A DNA stretch of 64,000 nt from JAWLHA01 sp041690535 (GTDB taxonomy: Bacteria; Pseudomonadota; Gammaproteobacteria; Thiohalomonadales; Thiohalomonadaceae). Position numbers and translations under genes: made by a program. Positions 1 through 8,373 of the stretch are shown here, piece by piece. Below the pieces are notes generated by a model that did not search any database, was not told the origin of the DNA, and saw only the letters and a program-made list of their open reading frames with translations. The DNA is taken from assembly GCA_041690535.1 (NCBI GenBank), contig JAWLHA010000020.1:3435-67434 (forward strand), written 5' to 3'. Within the stretch, counting starts at the first letter, position 1; each line of letters opens with the position of its first letter.

Positions 1-1
1 G

Positions 2-985
2 GTGGGCTTCTATTCCGCGGACAAGATCAGTGGGGCCTTCCCGGTGCTGGCGTGCGCCTATGACCAGCAGACCGCCGACTACTGTGCTCTCATTCCGTTT
101 CAGCATCAGATGGACCATCGCGTGGGGGCGACCCTGGCGGCGGGCGGGGCGGTACTGGCCGCGCTCATGCCCTCCCTCATCACCCTGGGGACCTTCCTGC
201 TGCTGTTCGTCTTCCTGAACAAGGCGTTCTGCGGCTGGATCTGTCCGCTGGGCTTCTTCCAGGAAGTGATGTACATGATTGGGCAGAAACTCGGCCTCAA
301 GCGGTGGGAATCGCTTCCTGCGGGAGTGGTGAACCGGATCCGTCCGGTGAAGTGGGCGATGCTTGCGTTGCTGGTGTTCATCTTCCCGGTGTTGACGGGG
401 CTCGGTGTGACCGGCCACGAACTCGGCAGTCCCTACTGCACCATCTGTCCCAGCCGTATCCTCACCACCCTGGCCACGGGAGACACTTCCCAGCTGGTCC
501 TCGATACCCAGTCCGCGGGGTATCTGATCATGTCGCTCCTCGGCACCTTCCTGTTCGGCATGACCGCGGCCTTCTCCCTGAAGGTGCGCCAGCCCTTCTG
601 CCGCGTCTGCCCGATGCTCGCGCTCCACGCCACCTTCCGCAAGGTGGGGCTGGTGCGGCTGGTCAAGCAGGCCAAACCCCGCTGCGAGAAATGCGGGTTA
701 TGTGCCAAGGCCTGCCCCATGGACATCCGCGAGATCCACACCGAGATGGAGAAGAAGGATGTCCTCTTTGCCGACTGCACCCTCTGTGGACGCTGCGTGG
801 AGTTCTGCCCCGACAAGGATGTGCTGCAGCTCAAGTACGCCGTGATCCCCCTTTTCCGGGCGGACCCGGTCTACTTCAAGCAGCGCAAAAAACTGCAGGA
901 CCGTTGGGAAAGGCACAACCTGCCGGCCATGTTGCGACGCGATCGCGACCGTCCCGCCGCACCCGCCCAGGGGCAGGAGGCCTGA
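2..985 (+). CDS. Membrane 4Fe-4S polyferredoxin, NapH/YccM-like; 5' end probably outside window
   Basis: Membrane-bound electron-transfer protein of the NapH/YccM/NosR C-terminal type. Hydrophobic segments near residues 45-75, 115-135 and 172-192 are interleaved with cysteine motifs CGWICP (77-82), CTICP (146-150) and CRVCP (200-204). A ferredoxin module with two complete 4Fe-4S motifs follows: CEKCGLCAKACP (228-239) and CTLCGRCVEFCP (259-270). The GTG at base 2 need not be the real start, because the frame is open to the window edge. The stop overlaps the next start as TGATG, so it heads the visible part of a tightly coupled group ending in exbB-exbD-tonB. A role in supplying electrons for periplasmic copper or thiol chemistry is inference from context. 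Confidence 0.8.
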   Translation: MGFYSADKISGAFPVLACAYDQQTADYCALIPFQHQMDHRVGATLAAGGAVLAALMPSLITLGTFLLLFVFLNKAFCGWICPLGFFQEVMYMIGQKLGLKRWESLPAGVVNRIRPVKWAMLALLVFIFPVLTGLGVTGHELGSPYCTICPSRILTTLATGDTSQLVLDTQSAGYLIMSLLGTFLFGMTAAFSLKVRQPFCRVCPMLALHATFRKVGLVRLVKQAKPRCEKCGLCAKACPMDIREIHTEMEKKDVLFADCTLCGRCVEFCPDKDVLQLKYAVIPLFRADPVYFKQRKKLQDRWERHNLPAMLRRDRDRPAAPAQGQEA

Positions 986-1674
986 TGGAGTCACTGGCGC
1001 TCACGGTGCCCGCGGCCGCCATCATGGGGCTGGTCTTCGGCGCGGGACCCTGCAACATCACCTGTCTTCCGTACCTCGGGCCGGTGTTTCTGGCCCGCGA
1101 AGGCGGCATCGGACAGGCCTGGCGGACCATCGTTCCGTTCTCTCTCGGACGCCTGAGCGGTTACGGAGCGTTGGGCGCTGTGGCGGGGTGGGCCGGATAC
1201 GCCGCCACCTCGTGGCTGGAAGAGGGCGCCGCGGGTGTGTTCCTCGGCATCGTCACCATCGCCCTGGGGCTGTTACTCTTCACCCGCAGCACAAAACGCG
1301 GCTGCACGGCATCCCGGGCGCCCAGGGCCGAGCAGACGATCGCGCCGCCCCGGCGCCGTCCCGAGGGGCTGGCACTGCCCGCGGGTCTGTTCGGCATGGG
1401 CGCGGCCATGGCCCTCAATCCCTGCGCGCCCCTCGGAACTGTCCTGCTTGCCGCCGCGGCGACCGCCGACCCGTTGGCGGGGCTGGGGCTGGGGTTGGGG
1501 TTCGGCGCCGGTGCGGTGTTGATTCCCGGGCTGGTCTTTGGGGTCCTGGTGGCGCACTTCGGCACCCAGGTGCGTATTCATCTCGAGCGTTGGCGCAGTG
1601 CGCTCGAACGCAGCGCGGGGGCACTGCTGATGCTCCTCGGAACCACAACGGCATTGGGTTGGATTCAGGTATGA
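985..1674 (+). CDS. CcdA/DsbD-like cytochrome c biogenesis membrane protein
   Basis: Polytopic membrane protein of 229 residues with about six hydrophobic segments, resembling the CcdA/DsbD transmembrane family that moves reducing equivalents across the inner membrane. Two internally related motifs carry conserved prolines and cysteines: GPCNITCLP (21-29, C23 and C27) and NPCAPLG (145-151, C147). These match the paired-cysteine half-repeats of the family. The ATG at 985 is chosen because it overlaps the upstream stop (TGATG). Its own stop overlaps the exbB start (ATGA). Placed between a polyferredoxin and exbB, it probably serves the same metal-uptake process; the exact electron acceptor cannot be read from the sequence. 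Confidence 0.75.
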   Translation: MESLALTVPAAAIMGLVFGAGPCNITCLPYLGPVFLAREGGIGQAWRTIVPFSLGRLSGYGALGAVAGWAGYAATSWLEEGAAGVFLGIVTIALGLLLFTRSTKRGCTASRAPRAEQTIAPPRRRPEGLALPAGLFGMGAAMALNPCAPLGTVLLAAAATADPLAGLGLGLGFGAGAVLIPGLVFGVLVAHFGTQVRIHLERWRSALERSAGALLMLLGTTTALGWIQV

Positions 1675-2330
1675 GCTTCACGGAGTTACTGACGAAAGGG
1701 GGGCCGGTGGTGTGGATCCTGGCCGGCTATTCCATCGTGGCCCTGACCATCGTGCTGGAGCGGACCCTGCTGTTCCTCGCCATGGGGCGACCGGCCCCCG
1801 ATCTTGAGGCGCGCCTCGCGGAGGCGGTGCGCGCCAACACCCTCGAGGGCGAGTTGGGGGCTTTCAAGGGACCCGAAATCCGCGTCGTCGCAGGATTGAT
1901 GGAGGCGAGCCGGGAGGGGGTGCGTGAGCTCGGAAGGGTGGCCAGCCGCATCGGCTCGCAGGAGCTGCAGCGCATGGAGCGCGGCTTTCGCACCCTCGGG
2001 TTTCTGGGCAATACCGCACCGCTGCTGGGGCTCTTCGGCACCATTACCGGGATGATCAAGGCCTTCATGGTGATTGAGCAGGCGGGGGGCCGGGTCGATG
2101 CCCAGGCGCTGGCCGGCGGCATTTGGGAGGCGATGGTCACCACCGGGGTGGGGCTGGCCGTCTCCATCCCGGTGCTGTTGATGCTGCACCTGTTGGAAGG
2201 GGCCGCCGATCGCCGGGCGCAAGTGATGCGCAGCTGCGCCTCGGTGGTGCTCGAGCAGTTACCCCACGACCGTGATCCGGAGGTGGAACAGGCCGTCCAC
2301 CACCGGGAGGGGGTCGTCCATGCAGTTTGA
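1671..2330 (+). CDS. exbB: MotA/TolQ/ExbB proton channel protein
   Basis: Inner-membrane proton-channel subunit that, with ExbD, energises TonB. The protein has 219 residues and three predicted membrane spans, at about 10-38, 111-135 and 155-178. The conserved segment GNTAPLLGLFGTITGMIKAF (113-132) and the TTGVGLAVSIP stretch before the last span are family hallmarks. The start ATG overlaps the stop of the CcdA-like gene by four bases, and the 3' end overlaps exbD by 11 bases, so translation is probably coupled. Adjacent tonB and a copper receptor downstream point to TonB energisation rather than a flagellar or Tol role. Confidence 0.9.
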   Translation: MSFTELLTKGGPVVWILAGYSIVALTIVLERTLLFLAMGRPAPDLEARLAEAVRANTLEGELGAFKGPEIRVVAGLMEASREGVRELGRVASRIGSQELQRMERGFRTLGFLGNTAPLLGLFGTITGMIKAFMVIEQAGGRVDAQALAGGIWEAMVTTGVGLAVSIPVLLMLHLLEGAADRRAQVMRSCASVVLEQLPHDRDPEVEQAVHHREGVVHAV

Positions 2331-2721
2331 GGGGCGGCGGCGCACCAGTCTCGTCCCCAACCTCACGCCGCTCATCGACGTGGTGTTCCTGCTGCTGGTG
2401 TTCTTCATGTTGACCTCTCACTTCGTGCGCGACCAGGCGGTGACCGTGGACCTGCCGGTGGCCGACAGCGGCGAGGCGGTGGAGGAGGATGAACGGCTCG
2501 AGGTGGTCCTCGATAAGGCAGGGCGGTTCCTCATCAACGACCACTTCGTGGAGCCCGAGGCCCTGGAGGAGACCCTGCGCCAACACCTCGACAAGCGTGA
2601 GGAGAAGGTGGTCCGCATCCGCGGGGATCGCGCCGCCAGCCTGGGCGGGGCCGTGGGCGTGCTCGATGCGGCCCGCAAAGCGGGTGCGGACGCCGTCGAT
2701 ATCGTGACCGAGGAAAAATGA
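2320..2721 (+). CDS. exbD: Biopolymer transport protein ExbD
   Basis: Partner of ExbB in the TonB energising complex; 133 residues. A short cytoplasmic N-terminus leads into LTPLIDVVFLLLVFFML, whose aspartate (D20) is the protonatable residue required in the ExbD/TolR membrane helix. The rest is a periplasmic ExbD/TolR domain. The frame is open further upstream, but the ATG at 2320 places the canonical N-terminus directly before the helix and gives the short overlap with exbB usual for these pairs. The stop overlaps the tonB start (ATGA). Confidence 0.9.
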   Translation: MQFEGRRRTSLVPNLTPLIDVVFLLLVFFMLTSHFVRDQAVTVDLPVADSGEAVEEDERLEVVLDKAGRFLINDHFVEPEALEETLRQHLDKREEKVVRIRGDRAASLGGAVGVLDAARKAGADAVDIVTEEK

Positions 2722-3455
2722 GCCGTCGGGAGTCCTTGAACTGGTTGGTGGCGGCCGTGATCTCCCTTGCCGCTCACGCCGCTCTCATCCTGGACAGTGG
2801 CGCACCCCTCGGGGTGGAGAGCCCCACCACTCCGCAGCGGAATGTCACCCGGGTGAGCTTCCGTTCGGAAGCCGCACCGACGCCGGAGAGTGCCCCGGTC
2901 CCGGAGAAGCCGGTACAGCGGCCTCCGGAACCGAAAAAGGTGAAGGAAAAGCCACCGGAGCCCCTGAAGCCCGAGCCGAAGCCGATCCCGGAACCGAAGC
3001 CAGCGCCCAAGCCCAAGCCCAAGCCTGAGCCTGAGCCTGAGCCGGCGCAGGAGGAGGTGCGCGATGAGCCCATGCCGGTTGCACCGAGCGCGCCGCCCAC
3101 TGTGGCCCAGGCGGCCAGCCCTGAGCCGGTGGCGGTGGGCCGTGCCCCGGCCGCAGACCCCGCCCTGCTGGAGCAGGCGCGGCAGGCGTACCTGGCGAAG
3201 CTAATGGCCCACATCGAGGCCCACAAACACTACCCCAAGGCGGCCCGGCGACGCGGCATCGAGGGGGAGGTGAGCGTGACCTTCACGATCATGGCTGGCG
3301 GCGCGGTCGAAGGGCTTCGTGCCGAGGGGGCCCACAGCGTGCTGGGGCGCGCGGCGGAGGATGCGGTGCGGGCCAGCACGCCACTGCCCGCGCCCCCTGA
3401 GACGATGTCGCTGCCGCTCGAGATCTCCTTCGGAATGGTTTTTGCGCTGCGTTAG
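2718..3455 (+). CDS. tonB: Energy transducer TonB
   Basis: TonB spans the periplasm and passes ExbBD energy to outer-membrane receptors. The 245-residue protein has an N-terminal membrane anchor (about 8-25) without a cleavable signal. A long proline-, lysine- and glutamate-rich region of repeated PKP, PEP and EPK units follows (about 47-120). The compact C-terminal domain (about 160-245) contains YPKAARRRGIEGEVSVTF, typical of the TonB fold. It is the last of the overlapping exbB-exbD-tonB genes. The nearest receptor is the copper receptor starting at 3839, its probable client. Confidence 0.9.
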   Translation: MSRRESLNWLVAAVISLAAHAALILDSGAPLGVESPTTPQRNVTRVSFRSEAAPTPESAPVPEKPVQRPPEPKKVKEKPPEPLKPEPKPIPEPKPAPKPKPKPEPEPEPAQEEVRDEPMPVAPSAPPTVAQAASPEPVAVGRAPAADPALLEQARQAYLAKLMAHIEAHKHYPKAARRRGIEGEVSVTFTIMAGGAVEGLRAEGAHSVLGRAAEDAVRASTPLPAPPETMSLPLEISFGMVFALR

Positions 3456-3650
3456 CCCGGGTTTCTCACCACCGTTCGTAGCGGGGGCGTCGAGGCGCCG
3501 CTGTGACGGGGCGCGGACCGGAGGGAGCACGGTCACACCGAGCGGATCGGCGGTCGAAGTGGACGGATGGTGGGAAATCCGGGTTAGATCCCTTGTTTCA
3601 CCGGTGCCCCGAACAGCTACGTGAGAGACTTTGGGATCAGACCGAACATC

Positions 3651-3783
3651 GTAACTACTCCCCCCGTCATTCCCGCGAAGGCGGGAATCCAGAGAACGGA
3701 TGCATGGCTCAAAATGGATCCCCGCCTACGCGGGAATGACGAATTTCCAAGGCATTGCGTGATCAGCTGGGGCGAGTAGTTAC
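3651..3783. mobile_element. RptB copy 1: 133-bp miniature inverted-repeat element with 8-bp target duplication
   Basis: Ends are GTAACTACTC (3651-3660) and GAGTAGTTAC (3774-3783). The element is flanked on both sides by CGAACATC (3643-3650 and 3784-3791), an exact 8-bp duplication expected from transposition. Inside are a palindromic 20-mer ATTCCCGCGAAGGCGGGAAT (3669-3688) and a degenerate inverted partner at 3718-3737; both fit the ATTCCC-N8-GGGAAT pattern of the neisserial dRS3 repeat. No coding frame. It fills most of the 383-bp gap between tonB and the copper receptor; the rest (3456-3642, 3792-3838) shows nothing recognisable apart from the receptor's GAGAGGC ribosome site. Confidence 0.85.
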
Positions 3784-3838
3784 CGAACATCTTTGAATCT
3801 TTGTTGAACTGTTGAACTTTTGAGAAGAGGGAGAGGCA

Positions 3839-5806
3839 ATGCGTAGTATTTCACTGGGATTGGCCGGGCTACTTTGGCCTGTGGCCCAACCACTGGCTCT
3901 GGAACTTCCCGACACCGCGGATCTCGGAGAGATGGTCGTGACCGCGCCAACGATGTCGGACCCGCTGACCGTGGAGACCGACACGCGGGCGCCGCGGCAA
4001 CCGGTGCCGGCGGCCGACGGTGGCGACTTCCTCAAGAATATTCCCGGGTTTTCTCTTATTCGCAAGGGAGGCACCTCGGGTGATCCCCTGTTTCGCGGGC
4101 TCGGCGGATCACGCCTCAACATCCTCCAGGACGGGGCTCAGGTGCTCGGCGGGTGCGGGCAACGCATGGACCCACCAACCGCTTACATCTATCCGGAGGC
4201 CTTCAAAAGCGCAAAGGTCATCAAGGGGCCTCAAACAGTCCTCTATGGCCCTGGAAACATCGCCGGAGCCGTGCTCTTCGAGCGGGAAACCGAGCGGTTT
4301 GAGGAGCCGGGGTATCGGGGGCTGGCCAGCGTGCTGTTCGGCAGCCATGGACGCAACGACCAGGTGGTGGATGCGGCAGCCGGAAGTCAGGGCGGCTATG
4401 TGCGCCTGATCGGCACCCGTTCCGAGGCCGACAACTACAAGGATGGGGACGGTACTGAGGTGCACTCACAGTACTATCGCTGGAGCGGCACGGCCATTGC
4501 GGGCTGGACCCCTGGCCGCGACACCCGGGTCGAGGTCTCGGCAGACCGAAGCGATGGCGAGGCCGCTTACGCAGACCGCGGCATGGACGGGGTGGTGTTC
4601 GACCGCACCGGCTACGGCATCAAGCTGGAGCGGGAGAACCTCTCCCCCCTGATCGGCAAGGTGGGGCTGCAGTACTACCACAACTATGTGGACCACGTGA
4701 TGGACAACTTCACCCTGCGCACACCGTCGGGAATGAAGATGGTGAGCAATCCCGACCGGGAAACCAACGGTGCGCGCATGTTCGCCGACCTCGATCTCGG
4801 GGGAATGTTCCTGACCCTGGGAGCCGACTACCGCCGCGATGAGCACACCCTGCGCAAGGCGAGCGCCATGGCGAACGCGGCCGATCCCGACGTGGGCTCG
4901 GTGGCCCGCACCGCTGACCTCTCCTTCCGCAGCACCGGCCTGTTCGCCGAGGCCGAGAGGGAGTTTGGCACTCGGGACAATTTGGTCCTGGGACTGCGGG
5001 TGGACAAAACCCGGGCCGAAGTGGAGGAGTTGACCGTGGGTGGTGCTGCTCCGGGAAGCGGGGACGAGGACACCACGCGCGGGGGCTTTGTGCGCTGGGA
5101 ACACGCGCTGGCGGGCCTGCCGGCTCAGACCTATGTGGGGGTGGGCCGCGCCGAGCGCTCGCCCGACTATTGGGAGCGCAACCGGGTCTTCGGGCTGGCG
5201 CCGGAGAAAAATACGCAGCTCGACGTGGGGGTGAGTTATCGGACGGAGCGGCTGGCGGCCAACCTGGCCACCTTCTATTCGCAGATTGAGGACTACATCC
5301 TCATTACCCCCGCCGAGGTGCCGACGGCGCGCAACATCGACGCGCTGAGCTATGGGTTTGAGGCTGACACCACCTACACATGGTCGCCACATTGGAAGAG
5401 TACTGCCACCCTCGCCTATGTGTGGGGCGAGAACAGCAGTGACCATCGTCCCTTGCCTCAGGTCGCCCCCATGGAGACTACCTTCAGCGTGGACTATGAC
5501 GACCGCACCTACTCCGCGGGTGCCCTGGTGCGCGCGGTCGCCAGTCAGGATCGGGTGGATGAGGGGCGCGGTAACATCATTGGCACTGATGTAGGTCCGA
5601 CCCCCGGTTTTGCCGTACTCTCGCTCCATGCAGGTTATCGTGCATCTCGTCAGGTGAAGTTCACCGCCGGTGTCGACAACCTGCTGGACAAGACCTATGC
5701 GGAACACGTGAGCCGGGCCGGAGCCGATGTTGCCGGCTTCGAGCAGACCACGCGGGTGAACGAGCCGGGCCGCACTTATTGGGTCAAGGCGTCCGCCCGA
5801 TTCTGA
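3839..5806 (+). CDS. TonB-dependent copper receptor (OprC/NosA family)
   Basis: Outer-membrane beta-barrel receptor of 655 residues with a signal peptide (about 1-20), a plug domain (about 45-150) and a 22-strand-type barrel ending in the aromatic KASARF. The plug contains GGCGQRMDPPTAYIYPE (104-120) followed by VIKGPQTVLYGPG, a close match to the diagnostic plug segment of OprC and NosA copper receptors. C106 and M110 are candidate copper ligands. The ATG at 3839 follows a GAGAGGC ribosome site. The preceding tonB-exbBD genes and the PCuAC chaperone just downstream support copper import. An RptB insertion lies immediately upstream and may affect its promoter. Confidence 0.9.
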   Translation: MRSISLGLAGLLWPVAQPLALELPDTADLGEMVVTAPTMSDPLTVETDTRAPRQPVPAADGGDFLKNIPGFSLIRKGGTSGDPLFRGLGGSRLNILQDGAQVLGGCGQRMDPPTAYIYPEAFKSAKVIKGPQTVLYGPGNIAGAVLFERETERFEEPGYRGLASVLFGSHGRNDQVVDAAAGSQGGYVRLIGTRSEADNYKDGDGTEVHSQYYRWSGTAIAGWTPGRDTRVEVSADRSDGEAAYADRGMDGVVFDRTGYGIKLERENLSPLIGKVGLQYYHNYVDHVMDNFTLRTPSGMKMVSNPDRETNGARMFADLDLGGMFLTLGADYRRDEHTLRKASAMANAADPDVGSVARTADLSFRSTGLFAEAEREFGTRDNLVLGLRVDKTRAEVEELTVGGAAPGSGDEDTTRGGFVRWEHALAGLPAQTYVGVGRAERSPDYWERNRVFGLAPEKNTQLDVGVSYRTERLAANLATFYSQIEDYILITPAEVPTARNIDALSYGFEADTTYTWSPHWKSTATLAYVWGENSSDHRPLPQVAPMETTFSVDYDDRTYSAGALVRAVASQDRVDEGRGNIIGTDVGPTPGFAVLSLHAGYRASRQVKFTAGVDNLLDKTYAEHVSRAGADVAGFEQTTRVNEPGRTYWVKASARF

Positions 5807-5949
5807 TGTGTGAGTCCGACCGCGGCGCGCAGGGCTGAGGCGAAGGGCTTGGATATTTGATTCACTACTTGGGAAGGGATGCAGGGGCGGGGTTCTCTAA
5901 CGGACAACCTTGCCCCGTCCCGTCATCGATAGAAGACAAAGGTGAAACC

Positions 5950-6417
5950 ATGAAAAAAGCAATATCGGTCGGTTTGGGTGTGCTGGGGATGTTGGCGGCT
6001 GCGGGGGCCATGGCAGCGGATATGGGGATCATGGTCATGAACCCCTGGGTGCGGGAGGCGCCTCCGACCGCCAGGGCGCTGGCCGGATATATGGTCGTGA
6101 TGAATCACGCGGACAAGGAGCGCACCCTGGTCGGTGCAAGCAGTCCCTCATTTGGTGAAGTGATGCTGCATCGTACAGTGATGGAAGAGGGTATGGCGAA
6201 GATGGTCCACCAGCATGCCATCGCCATTCCCGCGGGCGGAGAGGTCACCTTCGAGCCTAACGGATATCACATCATGCTGATGCAGCCCAAGCAGGCCTTC
6301 AAGGCGGGTGACGCCATCGAGGTCAGCCTGCAGTTTCAGAATGGTGAGGTGCTGACCGTGACCCACGAGGTACGTCCCGGCGCCGGGATGGCCATGGACC
6401 ACAGCCATCACCACTGA
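5950..6417 (+). CDS. PCuAC-family periplasmic copper(I) chaperone
   Basis: Exported copper chaperone of 155 residues with a signal peptide cleaved near AMA-AD (about 20-24). The family copper site H-X10-M-X21-H-X-M is intact at H74, M85, H107 and M109. The C-terminus adds MDHSHHH, a possible extra metal-binding tail. The ATG at 5950 fits a signal-peptide start (MKKAISVGLG) and follows an AAAGGTGAAACC ribosome site; the frame upstream is open but has no export signal. Family members deliver Cu(I) to the CuA or CuB site of cytochrome oxidases. Position after the copper receptor suggests it accepts imported copper in the periplasm. Confidence 0.92.
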   Translation: MKKAISVGLGVLGMLAAAGAMAADMGIMVMNPWVREAPPTARALAGYMVVMNHADKERTLVGASSPSFGEVMLHRTVMEEGMAKMVHQHAIAIPAGGEVTFEPNGYHIMLMQPKQAFKAGDAIEVSLQFQNGEVLTVTHEVRPGAGMAMDHSHHH

Positions 6418-6477
6418 GTGATTCCGAAGTAACCGCCTGCCGGGGCGGCAAATACCGCTCCGGCCCGGTGGATGGGA

Positions 6478-7431
6478 TCAAGCTTCGCCGATGGCGTATT
6501 TCTTGATGCGGTAGAGGAGGGTGTCCCGGGTGAGGCCCAGCAGGCGCGCAGCGCGACTGCGGTTGCCGTAGGTCTTGTGCAGGGCCTGGCGAATCATCTG
6601 TTTCTCGAGCTCTTCGAGGTGAATGCCGCCGTCCGGGAGGGAAAACAGCGGTGGCTCGGCCTCTTTCTCCCGCACTTCGCGAGGCAGGTTCTGAGCCTCG
6701 ACGATCCGTCCGCTGAACAAAACGACCATCCGCTCGCAGAAGTTGCGAAGTTCACGCACATTGCCTGGCCAGCGATAACGCTCCAGCGCCTCCACCGCCT
6801 GAGGAGAGTAAACCGGCGGCTGCAGGCCATGCTTCTTGGCCAGCTCCCCGGTGAGCGCACGCAGGAGTTGCCGGACATCGCCGCTGCGCTCGCGCAGGGG
6901 GGGCAGCTCCAGGGGGACGACATTCAGCCGGTAATAAAGGTCTTCCCGAAACCGGCCGGCCTGCACCTGGGCGTAGAGATCGCGGTGGGTGGCGGCGAGT
7001 ACGCGCACATCGGACCGATGCGCGGCTGTGTCCCCAACGGGCTGGCACTCGCCGGACTCGAGGAAGCGCAGCAGCTTCGCCTGGATGTTCAGAGGAAGCT
7101 CACCCACTTCATCGAGGAACAGCGTCCCGCCGTTGGCGGCGCGAATGCGCCCGAGGTTGTTGCTGACCGCGCCGGTGAAGGCCCCCTTGCGATGGCCGAA
7201 GAGTTCCGACTCCGCGAGCGCCTCGGGGAGGGCGGCGCAATTGAGGGCCACAAACGGCGCGTCGCAGCGGCCGCTTTCCCGGTGGATGGCTTGGGCGAGC
7301 AACTCCTTGCCCGTGCCGCTCTCCCCCAGAATGAGGACGGTGACGTCGGTGGCCGCAGTGATTTGGGCCGAACGGGTCACCGCACGGAATTCTGGGGCAT
7401 CCCCCAGGAGCATGGTCTCAAAGGCGTTCAT
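6478..7431 (-). CDS. Sigma-54 dependent transcriptional activator without sensor domain
   Basis: Bacterial enhancer-binding protein of 317 residues made only of an AAA+ domain and a DNA-binding tail. Visible motifs are Walker A GESGTGKE (36-43), the sigma-54 contact loop GAFTGA (83-88), Walker B GGTLFLDE (101-108) and RWPGNVREL near residue 235. A C-terminal Fis-type helix-turn-helix, RSRAARLLGLTRDTLLYRI, sits near 290. There is no N-terminal receiver, GAF or PAS module, so the layout is PspF-like and activity must be controlled by a partner or by level. Its 5' end overlaps the 3' end of the upstream membrane-protein gene by 14 bases, implying cotranscription. Confidence 0.9.
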   Translation of the reverse strand: MNAFETMLLGDAPEFRAVTRSAQITAATDVTVLILGESGTGKELLAQAIHRESGRCDAPFVALNCAALPEALAESELFGHRKGAFTGAVSNNLGRIRAANGGTLFLDEVGELPLNIQAKLLRFLESGECQPVGDTAAHRSDVRVLAATHRDLYAQVQAGRFREDLYYRLNVVPLELPPLRERSGDVRQLLRALTGELAKKHGLQPPVYSPQAVEALERYRWPGNVRELRNFCERMVVLFSGRIVEAQNLPREVREKEAEPPLFSLPDGGIHLEELEKQMIRQALHKTYGNRSRAARLLGLTRDTLLYRIKKYAIGEA

Positions 7432-8158
7432 CGGTGCACTGTAGCGCTTCTTCTTCTGTCATCAGTGGGTTCGCCCGATGTAGCTCATCGGCAAAGAAAA
7501 GTCCGACAAGCGCGAGCGCGATCAGGACGACCCCGGCGGCTTGTCTCAGGTAGGGCCTGCGCGTAAGTCGGGCCAATCTGTTGACAAGCATACCCGTGCC
7601 GGTCACGGCGGGTAAAGTCCCCAGTCCGAAGGCGGCCATGAATGCTGCCCCGGCAGCGGGCCCATCGGCCGTGACCGTCAGCAGCAGGGCGCTGTAGACC
7701 AACCCGCACGGGAGCCACCCCCATATCAAACCATATACAAAGGCGTTAGAAATTCCACGTACCGGCAGAAGTTTCCTGCCGAGGGGTTCGAGACGACGCC
7801 ACAAGGGAACGCCAATGCGCTCCATAAGAGCGAACTTGGGAAACCAGCCGGCAAGGTAGAGGCCCGCCCCGGTGACCAGCAGGGCGGCGGCGATCTGCAA
7901 CGCGTGATATCCCCCCACGGGGCTCAGCAGGCGGTACATCCGCTCCCCCACCATACCGACCACCGCCCCTGCCAAGGTGTAGCTGACGATGCGCCCGAGG
8001 TTATAGCCGAGGACGTAAGTGCCCAACCGGGCGGGACGGCTGCGCACCTCGGCCGGAAGACTGTAGGCGAGCGCGCCCATGATGCCGCCGCACATGCCGA
8101 TGCAGTGGACGGTGCTGAACAGGCCCAGGAGGAACGGGGCGAGGAGAAAGTAGTCCAA
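7418..8158 (-). CDS. UreH-like DsbD_2/TauE-SafE family membrane protein
   Basis: Polytopic inner-membrane protein of about 246 residues with six or so hydrophobic segments. Conserved motifs are TVHCIGMCGGIMGAL near the start (C19 and C23) and GWLPCGLVYSALL in the middle, typical of the UreH-like DsbD_2 group often found beside cbb3 oxidase and copper genes. The start is uncertain. The only ATG in frame is at 8281, but that frame would cross the tRNA-Lys promoter and add 41 non-hydrophobic residues. A TTG at 8158 preceded by AGGT gives the expected N-terminus and is preferred. It is cotranscribed with, and overlaps, the sigma-54 activator. Confidence 0.75.
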   Translation of the reverse strand: MDYFLLAPFLLGLFSTVHCIGMCGGIMGALAYSLPAEVRSRPARLGTYVLGYNLGRIVSYTLAGAVVGMVGERMYRLLSPVGGYHALQIAAALLVTGAGLYLAGWFPKFALMERIGVPLWRRLEPLGRKLLPVRGISNAFVYGLIWGWLPCGLVYSALLLTVTADGPAAGAAFMAAFGLGTLPAVTGTGMLVNRLARLTRRPYLRQAAGVVLIALALVGLFFADELHRANPLMTEEEALQCTDERL

Positions 8159-8246
8159 AGCGTTACCTGGAGTTACAACAGGGGTGCGCCAATCATAACG
8201 GAAATGGCGGCTGGCACCGAATGTGGAGAAAAATTCGTCGTAGTGC

Positions 8247-8275
8247 TTGACCGCCCTGCGAGAGTTTGGTTTAAT
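8247..8275 (+). promoter_or_regulatory. Sigma-70 promoter of tRNA-Lys
   Basis: TTGACC (8247-8252) and TTTAAT (8270-8275) are separated by exactly 17 bases, 13 bases before the mature tRNA-Lys. Both boxes are close to consensus. The promoter lies inside the possible longer frame of the minus-strand membrane-protein gene, which argues for the shorter version of that gene. Confidence 0.7.
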
Positions 8276-8288
8276 TCGCACCTCGTTT

Positions 8289-8364
8289 GGGCCGTTAGCT
8301 CAGTTGGTAGAGCAGCTGACTCTTAATCAGTAGGTCCGGCGTTCGAGTCGCCGACGGCCCACCA
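8289..8364 (+). tRNA. tRNA-Lys (anticodon CUU)
   Basis: A 76-base cloverleaf with the CCA end encoded. The acceptor arm GGGCCGT pairs with ACGGCCC; the D arm has AGCTCAGTTGGTAGAGC; the T arm has GGTTCGAGTC-type GTTCGAG. The anticodon arm CTGA-CTCTTAA-TCAG puts CTT at 8322-8324, read as lysine AAG codons. Its own promoter precedes it and a strong terminator follows at 8374-8408. Confidence 0.96.
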
Positions 8365-8373
8365 AACAAATCA

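Noticed and set aside
304..984. In-frame upstream extension of the CcdA-like gene
   Set aside because: It overlaps the polyferredoxin coding sequence entirely and has no membrane-protein character; the ATG at 985 is coupled to the preceding stop.
5807..5949. Sigma-54 promoter before the PCuAC gene
   Set aside because: TTGGGAAGGGATGC looks similar, but the GG to GC spacing is 8 rather than 10 bases.
6472..7566. A 364-codon plus-strand frame opposite the sigma-54 activator
   Set aside because: Its translation shows no family features, while the opposite strand has full AAA+ motifs.
8159..8281. Longer N-terminus of the UreH-like protein starting at ATG 8281
   Set aside because: It adds 41 non-hydrophobic residues and would cross the tRNA-Lys promoter; the TTG at 8158 fits the family better.
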